Assembly (NCBI RefSeq): GCF_036370855.1
Contig: NC_088117.1
Span: 7,688,001 to 7,752,000 of the forward strand
Direction of reading: 5' to 3'
Length of the DNA stretch: 64,000 bases
Source of the DNA: Dromaius novaehollandiae
Lineage: Eukaryota; Chordata; Aves; Casuariiformes; Dromaiidae
The translations under genes were made by a program, and so were the position numbers. Under the pieces are notes generated by a model, which worked only from the letters and a program-made list of their open reading frames with translations, ran no database searches and was not told where the DNA came from. Shown here in pieces: positions 1 to 13,200 of the stretch (positions are counted from its first letter, which is position 1; each line of letters opens with the position of its first letter).

Positions 1-3000
1 TATATTATACAGCTGATGAATAGTTAAAAACCAATAGAATGAACATCTTAAATTGTTTCTATCTCTATAGGCAGCTTTACATAGTCATATCAATTTTTTA
101 AGTATGTATTTTGTGCTGTAGCATCATTCATCTTTCGTAGTATCAGTTGCTCAGAAAGAAAGGTCTCTCTCTAGTGTTCCTATTAGTTGGAAGAACTATC
201 TGAAAGAGAAGCAGCCTTTATTTTTGTGATGTTCAAATATGTAGCTTGTCTTTCTAGAATAAAACAGTGAAATACTTTATAATTTTCTCTCCTGTTGTGA
301 AACAGGGAATTTGCTAAACTGGTCTGAGAATCTCTCAGAAGGAGGTAAAAGAAGGTTAATCTAGTGTACAAGACACTGGGTCAGGTTTATTTTTGGTGTA
401 ACTCCACAAAAGTCAGAATATAGTCCATCAGGAGAGGGATCTGGACATGGATGTGTTTAGATACATATTTCAAAAGCAGCAAAGCTGAGTTCACTGGACT
501 TTCCACATCCAGAGAGAAGATACAAGAACAGGAACAGGAATATATTTTACTCTGAGACTGAAAATCATTGATAGGAGCTGTTTGGGCATGTGACAAAAAG
601 GGCGTAAAAGATGTATGTTAGTTTATATGCTGTGGGCCTGCCCTGTCAATCAAGAAGTACTGGGAACAGGTTTCTAAAGCAATAGAGCAAAGACTGGGTG
701 CAAGTATCTTAATGCACAGATTATCTTGTTTTAAAATACTGTGTGCTACTGCTTTCATGTATGTGAGTATGGTATTCCCACATATAAAACAGATACGGAA
801 AACAGCAGAACTCCAATAATTAATATCAGCAGTTGAGAGCAGGGCTGGTGAAACATGAAACCGAATGTTACCTATTCTTTCAATGAATAGGCCTCCAAAG
901 CAGAGGGGTACTGCTTTTAAGTACTTTAAAGTTCCATAGATCTTTTTCTCCAAGTTGGGGGGTTCAGAGACATTAAGGTGGGAACTCTTGTCATATCCTA
1001 GTAAAATGCGTAGCGCCATCCTTGCAGGTTTCAGCTACAAATGTGGGCACCTCAGCTTCTTGGTGCTCTTGTAGGCACTAAGAAATGGAGACTGCAGAAA
1101 CCAGAGACTGCTTTTGAAAATTCAGTTGTGTGCATCTCCACCAAGGGTTTGATAGCAAGTCTTCCTCAGAGCCAAAATAAAACATACAGTCCAGTCTTGT
1201 CCTGTAAACTGGAAATATCTGGTTATCTGCAGGCCTCATCTGGTCCATGGAACAAATCCATATAGCCCAGTAAAAACTTCACTGACTATATAATGCAATC
1301 CAGCCCCTGAATAAAAAGCAATTATATGGTCTTTCCCCTCATCTGCCAAGAAGTCAGATAACCTTGATCTAAGTCATATAGAAGTAAATCGTAGGCTGCC
1401 TCACAGGGATCCGACAATTTAGCTAATGTAAGTCTCTTTTCTGAAGGGCACTTTCTCGGTCATTTTCCTGTATTTACCTTTTAGTTCTCACCACTCTGTT
1501 TAATTTATTCCCATTGTCAATACAACACAATTTTTGCTGTTTTTCCCTGAGCTTAGTGGATACCTAGGTTTCTGTGACTTGAATGGGATTGAATAAGACC
1601 ACTGTATTCTTTACTGTAGCACTATAAATTTATGACATTCAGTGTATTCTCACATAATGACATGTATTTACTGCGTGCATATAGATCATTTAGCAGCAAG
1701 TCGCTTAGCGATTGAAAAGGAGATGTTCCTTGCAGAAAAGGAACTTTATTGTCAGGACATGGGAGTAAAGCTCTGTGTATCAGTGCTCAGTGAGGACAGA
1801 TCGTACCCTTTAGCTGTCAGCTCAGACACACTGTTTAGTTGCTCACAATAAAGCAAATAAAAAGCTCCTAGCCCCATTTCCTGTGCTGTTAACTGACACC
1901 TCTGTGCATGACCTTCAAACTGAATGGTGTGATTAGCTAAATCTAGAGCCTTCTGTTTGGGGTTCAATTAAACCATCTTGAGTTGGTATGATAAGTACTT
2001 CTGGTCCATAAAGACATCTCTGAAGATCAACCTTTGGAACGTAGGTTGATAAAACAGCAGGTGTTTTTGCTTTACAGTTAGTTCTACAGTCTTAGTTCTG
2101 TCTTTTGGGTGTCCAGCTAATACGGGGACTAGCTGGGCATCTCTAAAATCATAAATTAACCCCCTCTTTCACCACTGCAAACCAGTCAGTTTCTATAATA
2201 GCACAATTACAGGAGCAAAAAGGATCGATTATGCAAAATGATTTGAAATAGACTCCACATATGTTTTCCATTCCATGTATGTATTCCCTGGGATGATGCT
2301 TAAGCTTTAATGCTTAACAGGACAGCATTTTCTCTGTGTGCAGATGGCTGTGACTGCCTGGATAGAGGACTCTGGGCATTAACCCAGCCCATCATTGATT
2401 AATACAGATGGGCATCTCCAAATTGATTATTGTAAAATCAGGGCAGTATGAAAAGGCCCAAAGGAAAAGTCAACATATGCTGCTTTGTTGAAAAGTATTA
2501 ATGATAACTGTTTATCGGCAATGATTGTGTTCAGCTTGCAATACCTTCAGCTAAAAATCAATCCCGCAGCCTTTAGTGATCCAAGTAGTCTTTATTGGTG
2601 TGAATGATAAGACTATTTATACAGTAATTATTGTAGGATGGATTCTCCAGAACAGCAAACCGCTGAAATACATGTTTACCCTAGCTAGGTTTCGCATAAG
2701 AAGAAATCACAGTCACGGTATTTTTTTTCATGCAGTAGTCATGTGTATTGGACACACACTTCAATATTAATTTGCTATTTTTGGAAAACAGGTGCCACAG
2801 GAAAGATTTTGCTGCAAAAAAAAAAAAAAAAAAAAAACCAAAACAAAATAAAAAAGCAGATGGATCTGCTAGAAAAGTATTCTCAGTCCACAATACAGAA
2901 TAACATTGCAAAAATCCCTGTTTGTTTTCTTCCAGGTTGCTGTGGCAGGTTCGCCAAGAAGCGAGCACAGCAAACGGCCGGAGCGGGTGCTGGGACAGGT

Positions 3001-3090
3001 TTTCTTTTCTTCCTCTCCTCGACGAGGCAGGTACCAAAAATTCCCCTGGACTATTTAAAAAACAAAAAACAAAACCAAAAACAAAAGCCA
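1..3090. other. Gene-poor flank left of CIZ1
   Basis: AT-rich sequence with no recognisable exon series on either strand. The longest open frame is a 133-codon minus-strand ORF at 618-1019; its translation resembles no family I know and has no visible partner exons, so I treat it as chance. In human, DNM1 lies beside the CIZ1 promoter, but I found no dynamin GTPase start (the GGQSAGKSS P-loop region) here. If DNM1 is the neighbour in this genome, it begins outside the window. No tRNA, rRNA or snoRNA was recognised. Confidence 0.6.
2816..2838 (+). repeat. A23 homopolymer tract
   Basis: An uninterrupted run of 23 A is followed by further A-rich sequence to about 2855. There is no identifiable retroelement body upstream of it, so it is listed only as a simple repeat. 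Confidence 0.9.
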
Positions 3091-3099
3091 AACCCCAGC

Positions 3100-4250
3100 A
3101 CTGTTGCGCACCATCTGCTGCCGCTCCCCAGCCCTTTACTGTGCCCCCCCAGCCCCGGGCAGATGGTGCCCGTCCCCTCCGGGCCCCGCAGGCCGCCCGC
3201 AGCGGGAGCCGCCCGCGGTGGAAGATGGAGGCGGCGGCGGGGCGGGGAAGGGCAGGGCAGGGCAGGGAGCGCCGCGCGGCCCCGCCGCGGAGCGGGGCGG
3301 GCGGCAGCGGCTCGAGGAGGTGGGGTTTGGGAACCTCCTCCGGCGGCTGCCGCTCGCCATGACCCCGGGGGGAAGGAGGAGGAGGAGGAGGAAGGGGGGG
3401 ATCGGCTCCGTGAATGAATGGGCGGCCGCGGCGGCGGCTCCCCTGCTCAATGGCTGCTAGGCTGATACGCACCAGCCCCGCAGCCGGTGCCTCCCTCGCC
3501 CTGCCGTGTTTTGTCTCAGGCTCGCCCCGCTCGGGGCTCCCCAGACATGTTCAACCAGCAGCAGTTCCAGCAGCAGCTGCTGCAGCTCCAGCACCTCCTC
3601 CAGCAGCAGCAGCAGCACCACCACCCCCCGGCGCAGCAGGGAGGCCGGTAAGCGCAGCTACGCGAGGCCGGGGATCGCGGGCCTGGCCCCGGGGGACCCG
3701 CTCTCCTCCGCCTCCCTCCATCCCTCCTCGCCCCGCGGAGGCCGGAGCTGGCGCGGCGCCCGCCCTTCCCCGGCGGGGAAGGCGACAAAGGGAGGCGGGG
3801 GCCGCCGGGCCTGGCGGGGGGGAGGCGGCCGGGAGGGAAGCGGGATCACGGCGGAGCCGAGCGGCGCCGGAGGCCGCGAGGGGCGGGGGGGGCCCGGCGG
3901 GTTGGGGCAGCAGGGCCCGGGCGGCGGGGGCGGCGCTGTGGTGGCGGCCGCGGCCCGGCTCGGCCGCGGGGCTGCGCGGTGGCGGGCGGTGAAGCGCGGC
4001 CGCGTCTCCGCTCCGCGCGCGTGTGGGAGGCGCGCGGCGGCCGCTGCGCGCGTCGCGCTCTGTGAGGGCGCGGGGCCGGCGCGGGGCAGGGCAGGGCAGG
4101 GCGCCGACAGCGGGGCGCCCCGAAGCCGAGCGTCTTCCCCGGGGGCGAGCGCGAGGGCTCGGCGGCAGGCGGGCCGCTGCGGGCGGGGGGGAGCTCGGGG
4201 GCAAACGCCTCCTCCCGCTCGGCTGCGTGGACGCCTCTCCCTGAGCCTTG
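3100..4250 (+). promoter_or_regulatory. CIZ1: CpG-island promoter of CIZ1
   Basis: A sharp change from AT-rich flank to very GC- and CpG-rich DNA surrounds the first coding exon of CIZ1 and extends about 600 bp into intron 1. A YY1-like AAGATGG lies near 3222-3228, and there are several GC boxes. A pyrimidine-rich stretch ending in CAG just before 3520 could be a splice acceptor, so the transcription start may lie upstream with a non-coding first exon, as in mammals. No TATA box is clearly placed, and the exact start site cannot be fixed from sequence alone. Confidence 0.75.
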
Positions 4251-7200
4251 TTAAAGAGAGGCACGGGCTGGGTTATGTTGCAGTGATTGAACTTCCTGTC
4301 AGATACATATATATTTTCTTCTGCTGCTGTGTCTCCCACCGAGAATGAGGTTACTGGATGCTGTTGAGGCAACTTATTTCTGCAGCGAGAGCTCTCTTGG
4401 TTGAGGATGTGACGGCGGGTTGTGAGGAGGAGGGGGCCCTGGAGCTGTTTGTTTGTTTGGGTAAAAAAAAAAGACATCTGTAAGACATAAAAGGGCAAAT
4501 AAGCACTGTTTTCTAAAATATAGAAGAGAGAAAACATCTGTTCTTGTCTAAGAACAGTTCTTATCTAAGAACAGTTGTCCAGGATGAGCAGAGATACGTA
4601 AAACTGATAGAAAATCCCTGAAATGATGTGTTTCTTTACAGTTACTGCTCTCTCGAAAGCCTTATGCTCTGGAAATTCAAAGCAATGGGGTGTGGATTTA
4701 AGAAGAAAGTTGATTCCTTATTTAATAGCGATAATAATTATTTATTTGTATACAGAATAGGGTTTTGAGATAAAAGTGGGAATCTTTCTGGTCTGCTGGA
4801 AATAGAAATCTGTCTTAAATCTTTCCTCCGTTTTTATCTGCCCTATACTATATGCAAAGTTGCCCTTATACCGAAAATGTTAGTATGGGGTCAACTAAGA
4901 GAGAGCACGGCTGCATCATATACTTTAAAAGTATGTTTTTTCCAGGAATAAACTGCTTAGCTCTGGGATGGGAATAATCCAGAGCAGCAAACATGAAGTT
5001 TAGCTGCTATAAATACCATTAAGAGTTGTTTTTTTGTTGCTTTGTTTTTTTTTTTTGTTTTCATCAGCATGGGTATTTCGATCCACGTTTGTACCTTTTC
5101 ACAGCCCTGACAGATTTAGCAGTGTCAGCAGTAGTTTTTAGAGGTAGGCCTGACCTTGTAATCGCCTGAAGAAATGCCTGCCAGTTTCTTCGAGCTTTTC
5201 TCTTGTCTGCTCCACCCTCTTTAGGACCGGAGAGTCCCTTTCAGCTCATTTCTTCCTCCTTATGTTTTAAATATGAGGGCCTTGCTTTATTTTACTCTTC
5301 TGTACTTGCAGTTAGGGGGCACCATTTACAACTGTGACCCGTCTGGCTCTGCATGGGAGGTGTAAATTTTGGAAAATGTGCTTTAGGCTATTGAGAAAAC
5401 TCTCCGTTTTTTAGAACTTTTTTTGTTTATTTGTTAAATGTAGTTGCTGATCTAGATCACTAGTTTCCAGTGATGAGCTGCTGCATAATTCTGGAGTTCT
5501 GCAGTCAGCTCCTGAGCTTTTTTTATGCTGCTTGACAGGTTTTATGTGGGCTTGGTGCTGAGGAGTTCTCTCTGACCTCAAATTCCTTGATAGACAATCT
5601 GTCAGCTTTGGAAATTCCAGGAGAGTGGAAGAAAGAGGATACAGTGTTGGTGTACAGTATCTTTTAATGCATGTATATGAGCATTTCAGCTGTTCTTTGC
5701 TCCTCTGTTTTATACTTGTTTGGTGCCTGAAATTGAAGGGCAGTTTTTATTGGATTGGTATGATTAATACCTTCTTTTCCAGGGGTTTACCACCACCACA
5801 ACAGCAACAGATGCTGAGCTTACGGGCAACGAATCAACCATCACTACTCAATGCCAATCCTATGCTTCAGCGGGCCTTACTCATGCAACAGATGCAAGGT
5901 ACTGTCGTTATGGGAGACGCTTACTTATTGCAGCTATTTAATCACCCTTCATGCACTGAAACCACAGTACGGCTATTTCTTGCTGAAGCATTGCAGTCCC
6001 TATATTTGGCAGTTCTGTTTGTCTCCCTTTTTCCTCTTCAAATTTGTCAATAGTCTGTATCATAGAGGTTCTTCAGCTGTTGAAAATCCCATGTGCCCAA
6101 ATGTTCACAATTGGAAACAGAAATAGAAGTTATCAGTTTAGATATTAAATATTTGTTTTGGAAAAGCCTTCCCTTTTAGAAGTAGTGATAGAGTATTTTT
6201 CACTGAATATATTTAGATAAAACACTTAGACAAATAAACAATAAAAATCTCAGGTGGGAGGGTTAAATAATTTCTTTTGTTGTCTGTTACATATACACTA
6301 TTGTTCTTTGCAGAAAGAGACATTGGTCTTTGTCTAAGCCCAGTGAAGTACAAACAAACAAAGTGTATCATGGTGAAAAATGGTTTGGGTTTCAGTTGTC
6401 TTGTGAAATTTTGATTGCCTCAAATGACTACCAGTTTGTATTGTGGATAATGTCACTGTTCTTCCATCATTATGTTTTCACAGCAAGTAAAATTTTACTG
6501 GCTTTGATATATTTTTCAAAACAAATTTATGAAGCTGCCATAATAGTATGCTAACATAAAGGCATTAAGAATGAAGCTATGTGTTTTTTTTAATTATATT
6601 TTATCCCCATAGCTCTTTTCAATAGAAAAAAATCAGTACCTGGGATAGTTTTAAATTGCCTAGGTTAGATTAATGACTAGAATTTTTTTTGTCTTGCTTG
6701 TGAATCATGCCCAGATGTGAACACAATAGATTTATTCTGCATGTTGTTAACTTGCCTTTTGTTCTCTCTTGCCCGTTTAATGAGGGGGCTCTCTAGTGAC
6801 TCCAGTGGCTTTCTACAGATTTCTCTCGGGTTGTAGGGAAACTGGCAGTGATTAAAGGACAAGCTACATTCTGAAGACTGACATGTATATTTGTGTCAGG
6901 AAAAAGTTTGAATCCACTTTAGTCAGTCATATTCCTTTTGGATACCTTTGATGTTAGCGTAAGCTGACCTTTTCTCTAAAGGAAAATCTTTTGTTGAGAA
7001 GTTGTATAGGAACAGTGTGCCAAGGACCTGAGGCAAAGGTATATTAATGACCGCTCTACCACACTCTCATTTAGTGTTGTTTCTTTTTCTTTTCACCTTT
7101 ACTTGCTACACTGGATTGTGACTTGTCTTTCAATAATCTACATCAGCTAGTCATGAATAACATGTCATGTAGTCACAGTGTTCACTGCAGCCCTTCTTAG

Positions 7201-10200
7201 GGATCTGAATTTTTTGTTCACTCGGGTTTGAGTTACATGTAAGAATATCTGATGCCGTAGTATTTCTGTACCTAAGAAACAGCAACATAAATAATTCAGT
7301 GACTTCAGCAGTGGGAATAGGAAAAAATAAATAATCTTGAATTGAAATGGATGTACAGTTCTTCAAAGGTACTAAACTAGGAGCAGGAGATAATTTATTG
7401 CTAAATACATATTTTAATACAGTTACATGTTTTTACAATAAGAGATTACTTATGATAAGTAATAAGAGATTGGATTGTTTTTAAAGACAAGCATGGGGGA
7501 GTACTTCCTATTGTGTTGCAGCCTTTAAGCAGTACAGCTTGGGTTTTCACATTTTGGGTGCTGGTCTCTAAACTTCTCTGGCCTGATTTTAACAGCTGCT
7601 AACAGACAGAGTTTGCACTAATTTGAGAGAAATAAAAAATAGGGGTATAAATTCCATTCCTTCACCCCTGAAATGGGGATGGCCAGGACTGCCTTCATAA
7701 AAAATTGTTGCGACTTAGTTAATAGTCTGTGGATGCTGAAGAGAACTGTTCAGAAAGCAGACCATTATAATTGGAAATGGCAGCGTCTCAAGTGTCTGAG
7801 TTGAGGCTGACATGTTGAGCTTGCATGATAACCAGGTGGCAGAGAGGACTGTGAAACCTCGTGTTTGAAAAGTCCAGTGTTGTTTTAAATGAAATGTTGT
7901 TGCTGGCCTGTGTTAAATAGTGTCCACGTTATGGCTTGAGCTGCCAGCTGCACAAATGTGGGATGACTTTTTCCTTTTTGCAGAGAATTTCTGTAAAATG
8001 AGACCTTGTTTTGTTGCGAACACAAGCACTAGTGTGCTCTCATTAAATAATTGCTTTAATGATCTTAGTCTGCAGTGACAATCATGAATAATAGCCCAAT
8101 GCATAGTAATAGTTACTATGACATGAGATTGCTGGACGGGGGCAAAAAGGGTAAAGCATAGAGTGCTCATAAGTGCCAGGAAAAGCACAGTGTCTTGTGT
8201 GGAGGAGCTCTGCCCCTCTTTCCCTGCTGCTCATACGGGTGGGAGATTTTCTCTCTTCTTTGCACACTGCAGGGTAGTGATGTACCATGTGTTTGCATTT
8301 GTAGGAAACTTGCGTGGATTTAACATGACAGCCCCGGCACTGCAGCAGTTTTTCCCTCAGGCTACAAGACATTCCCTCCTGGGGCCACCACCTGTTGGGG
8401 TCTCATTAAAGCCGACACGGCTGGGCTTCCCCAGCCTTCCTTTCCAACGGCAGAACCGGATTTTTCGCAAGGTGGGGTTGTGATTTCCAACTGTTCGGGA
8501 GCTTTGTGTTCCTCTTGTGCTTGCAGTAATTGACCGTATTGTAGATGAGAATAAAAGAGAAAGGAGAAAGCTTTATAATGAAAGCTACTTTAGCACCATG
8601 CTGCTGACATAGTCCTTCCCTAAGGTTCTTGTGGTCCATATTTACATTTATGATGCAAAGGTTTCTTGTCCGTTCCTGCCCTGGACTGAGAATTCCTCAT
8701 AGCAGAACTGTTTAGACCTAAAATAAAAAGAACCTTTAGAAGTACCTGCTTCAAAATAATTACAGTAGAAGAAATCCTGGCTGAGTGCTTTGCTCTTTAC
8801 TTCAGAGGCTAGAGTTCTGCCCCTTAGCCTTCCAGAGCAGCACCCACAAAGCCTCATTCTGCCTGGGAACTGACCTACCTGATGATGAATGCCTATTATA
8901 AGAGGTTGGGATTTATCACTCCAGGCTGCTGTTCTCAAATGACTTGCTACCATGGACAAGTCACTGTGCCTCTTTCGGCTGTTTTACCTTTTTTAAGATC
9001 AGGATCATACCTGTTCATGCGGATGTCGTGAAACTTAATTGCTGAATGCTTATAATATTTTTGAGGAAGCCTGACTGAACAATGCTGTACAGTAGCAGAA
9101 TTTTTGGAGTATCAAAACTGCAGCTTGTTTTTTCCCCTTTTGACCTGCCTCTTTCCCCTTCCACTGTTAAGACCTCTTTTGTTCTAGATTGATTCTTCAG
9201 TTGGTTGACCATCACTCCTCTCCTTTTAGATTAACTTTTGCATGTCCAATCCCATTCTGTCTAAAAGATGTGCTGAATAAAGTAGCCTTCAGTCTTGGAC
9301 TGTCTTTTCTCCAGAGGCAAAAGGAGAAGTTTTTATTTGGGACTCTTCTTCCTCCCAGCCCAAGCATGTCTTGCCAGGGTCTCTCTGAAGTGACCCTGCT
9401 CTCTATAGCAGCAGGGTCTCCTACAGCTGCTATTTAAAACACCAAACAAATTAAAGGGATGTATGTGGCCTGGAATTCAAGGGTGTTGCTTTGTTCAGCT
9501 ATGCAAACTTGCTTGAAGCAAGAAAGTCCAATGTAAACCATCTATGTCCCCCTCTTCCCTCCTTCACCCTGTGCTGGAATATCCCACTGTAAGACTGTGG
9601 CGCTTTAGGCAATAGGTTGAGTTTGAGGAAGGACAGAGAGCTGGTTGTGAGACACTCTGCCCATTGCAGGATTTCCAGAGGGTCCCTGATAGGAAGCGGG
9701 AGCTAGATCCAGGTTCTTCGTCTCAGACGCAAGGTGATGAGAAAATGGAAATCCCAGAGGAAGTGCAAGCAGGGTCAGAGCAGAACAACTCCTCACCATC
9801 CGCAGGTAAGAGGGAGCCTGTAGTGAGATAAATGCTTTTAAACATGATAAAGAAATTTCCCTTGGCTATTCTTGCAGACTAGAGATGGCTTTAGTCTCAC
9901 TTAGCTACCTTTCTCTATAATTGTAAATATCTAAACTGCCTGTGGGAGTCCTCTACTGTGTGCTTCATGTATCCTCTTTACCTGTTTTTTTTTTTTTTTT
10001 AATAAACCAGCTCCATAACCAGCTCCATAAACCAGCTCTTTCATGTAAGCCTCTCAGAAGTCACTTTGACAGTGAGTTCCTTTTAAAATGGGGAGAGAAA
10101 AGAAAACTCTTGAAATTAGAGCTTCCACGTTTCCTTACCCGTGCTGAACTCCACATGTCATGGAGTCGAACATAAATGAAGCAGAACCAGTTGCAGTCAA

Positions 10201-13200
10201 CATGCTAAGGAAAAGATGAGTTGAAAGAGTACTCGTATTCCTATTGTCAGAATGGAAACTATTGGCACTAAGTCTCTTTGCAGTATCGGATACAATATAG
10301 ACATGGGAATGTGATCTCTGACTGGAGAGTGCACAATCTAAAAATGCAGGCAAATGGTGAAGTTGTGACCAGTGAACTACTTGTTCATGTGTATTGGGGA
10401 GAACTACTGGATTAGTGTCAGATTGATATCCTCCCTTGGAGTATATATTAAAGTTCCTATGGTCTGTGTTCTTGTTACCTAGGTATAGGACTAAGGCCAC
10501 TTAGTAGACAAACACAGATTTCTTCCTGGGCCACGCCTCTTACAGAGACATCTGCAATAGAACTCCATCTCTTAGGTCGTTATTAATTTCTTGAATTATC
10601 TAACCCTGTCACTGTCATTCTCAAAATCAGAATAATCAAATGTATAATATTATTTGCTCTTAACATACTTTTATGGGCATTGGCCATTCAGTTAGGGAGC
10701 ATGCTTAAGGTGGCATGGTCTGCTTTGCTAAGGAGATCTCCTTCTGTATTCCTGCAGAGCCAAGAACTCCAACAGAATCTGTGTTGAACGTTGAGCCTGC
10801 AGCAAAGAGACTGAAGAGGTATTTATTGAATGCAGTATTGAATAGTCACTAGCTTTAGAATCGTCTAATTTTATTTTCCAGGAATTTGGGCAGTACTGTA
10901 CTGACCTGATGTCTGACATTTAAAAGGCATTTCAGATGTTCCTGGACAACTCAGAAAATCTTACAATGTTTGATGAAATTTAGGGGGTTGCAAGGATCCC
11001 TTCTGACGGTGACCCAACAAGGAAAATGAAAAATAAGAGATGCATCTTGTAAGCACATAACATAATGGAGCCTGGTCATGTATTCTCCTGCCTGGGTTCT
11101 TGTGAGAAGCAGAGAAGTTCTGTTCTGTTTTTTTATTTCTCTAATTTTCCTGCCCGAATGCTAAAAGGGAAGTGAGCAGGCAGGTATCAGCAGAGAGGAA
11201 AAGCTTTGGAATATGCAGGTTAAGGTGGGTATGGCAGAGGGCAGTGTATTTTGAGGGATGAGAAGGGGAAGGGAATTAATACTCCTTAGTACTCAAGCCT
11301 CTGTCCATGAGTGTTGGGTTCGGTATCCCTCCTGAAAAGATTGTACCGCCAGTGCCCCTGTATTTTGGGTATAAATAAACAAAGGCACTCCTGTTATCTG
11401 CAAGGGAGGCACAGCACGCAGGCATGCCGGCCACGGCAGGCCCATCTTGGCACTCCCTGCTTCTCTGACTGGTAGGCGAAGGGACGGTCAAGGCTGTATT
11501 GCCATCTAGCGGGAAGGGCCCGTCACAGAGCTCTGCGTGCCATCTGTGCGGTGCCGCACCTCTCCCAGAACTGTCGCTGTTATGCTTGTGCAGCGGGAGA
11601 GGAGGAGGGAGGGAATGAAGATTTCTGGAGGCATTGATCCGAGAACTCTCCAGCATATGTTAATGACTATGAGTCAGGACTCCTGGGTCCTCTAATCTTC
11701 CCTGTTAACAATTCACTGTGCGATTTCAGACAAGTTTCTTCACCTCTTTCTCATCTGTAGATTAGAGATTAATGGCTAGTTTTGGGGAGAATATTCCAGG
11801 GTTACCTTGATGTTCAGGTATTACCTTGATCATGTAAAACATTAAAAATGATAAGTATTACGTGATCAGGGTCTATTGTGAATTAGGGATTCTATGAATT
11901 AGCAAGAAAGTGAATATATTCAATTAAAGCTAAGTCAAATGCATCTGAGCATTTGCTTTGTTAATCTGTTTGCCAAAGCTAATTTAATTTTAATTACATT
12001 AATATTTAGTAGGGTATTAATCAAAGTCCTATTATATACATTGAAAGAAGAATCACGTCTGAGGAATGACAGTTCTCACTGCAGCAAGCCTGCTACGAGG
12101 AGAATCCTTTCCTAAGCAGCAGTTAGGGACTGCCAGATTTGCTGTATGTATTATAGCTGGTATTTAATTAGAATAGATCATTCCTTAGCTCTTTATGAAG
12201 CGTTCAGTTTACTTACTGTGATGGATCTCTGAAAAAGATAGTTTACTGTTCTCATATTGCCCTTCATAGACGAGAATAGGTCTTCCCCATGCACATCACA
12301 TATTTTTCTGTCTTGCTTCATCCTGTCATTTCACTTTGGCCAGGAATACCAGCCTCCGTCTTCATTTCAGGTTTTTCCCACTCCTGCCTTTTCTCCTATG
12401 TGCCATCTGTATGGCTGGAACAATATCCTCATTCCAGGGCAGAATGCACTCATCATCTTCAAATCCACCTTGAACACCCACTTCTTCTAGCATGGCCTGA
12501 CAAGTATCCATATAATACCATTTCCTCCTTAGCTCCTGCTTGTGACGGCTTTTGCTCCCCTAGATCTGAGTTTTAGACTGCAAACCCTTGCCCTGGAGTG
12601 CTGTCACCATCTGTGTGTGGTACGGTGTTGAGCCTGCTGGCAGCACTTGACAAATAATGTTAATGCCAGCCACTCTTGTTTTCTTCATGTTTGCACTGCC
12701 CAAACCCTGCTGCATATTTATAGCTGTGTAACCCAGTTACATTATCACTTATCAGTCTGATAAATTATGAGGTGCGCGTGTGTTTCGATCACTGGATTCA
12801 GTACCTGCACAGTCTGCACAGTTCTTGCCTATGCAGAATGCGCTGCTCCCTGTTAGCAGAATGTGACTAACTGGTGGGATATAGGGCTGGTCTGAGAGAA
12901 GACATTCAAGCTGTGGTGAAGTGTTAGTCTCAATGGAGAAACTGGAGATGGAGAAAGATACTGTAAAGCAGATTTTGTGCCTTCCGCAGGGCAAACATTT
13001 ATTCTTACCAGTCCCCTCAGGATCTTTTTTCTTCTTAGATCAGATCAGCAGTAACAAAGAAAACAAAGCAAACTCATTTAATATACATTTTGTGCAACCA
13101 GACTTCCTGCAGAAGCAAAACTGTGGGGACTCTGGAATGAAACATGACTGATACGAATACAGCAGCCAGTTATGATGAAATCCCTGTAAGACATAACTGA

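Noticed and set aside
618-1019. 133-codon minus-strand open frame in the left flank
   Set aside because: AT-rich, isolated, with no recognisable family, partner exons or promoter. A frame of this length can arise by chance in 64 kb.
2681-4537. Several long open frames on both strands around the CIZ1 CpG island (up to 328 codons)
   Set aside because: Their translations are runs of Arg, Ala, Pro and Gly, as expected from GC-rich DNA with few stop codons. Only 3547-3647 matches a real protein.
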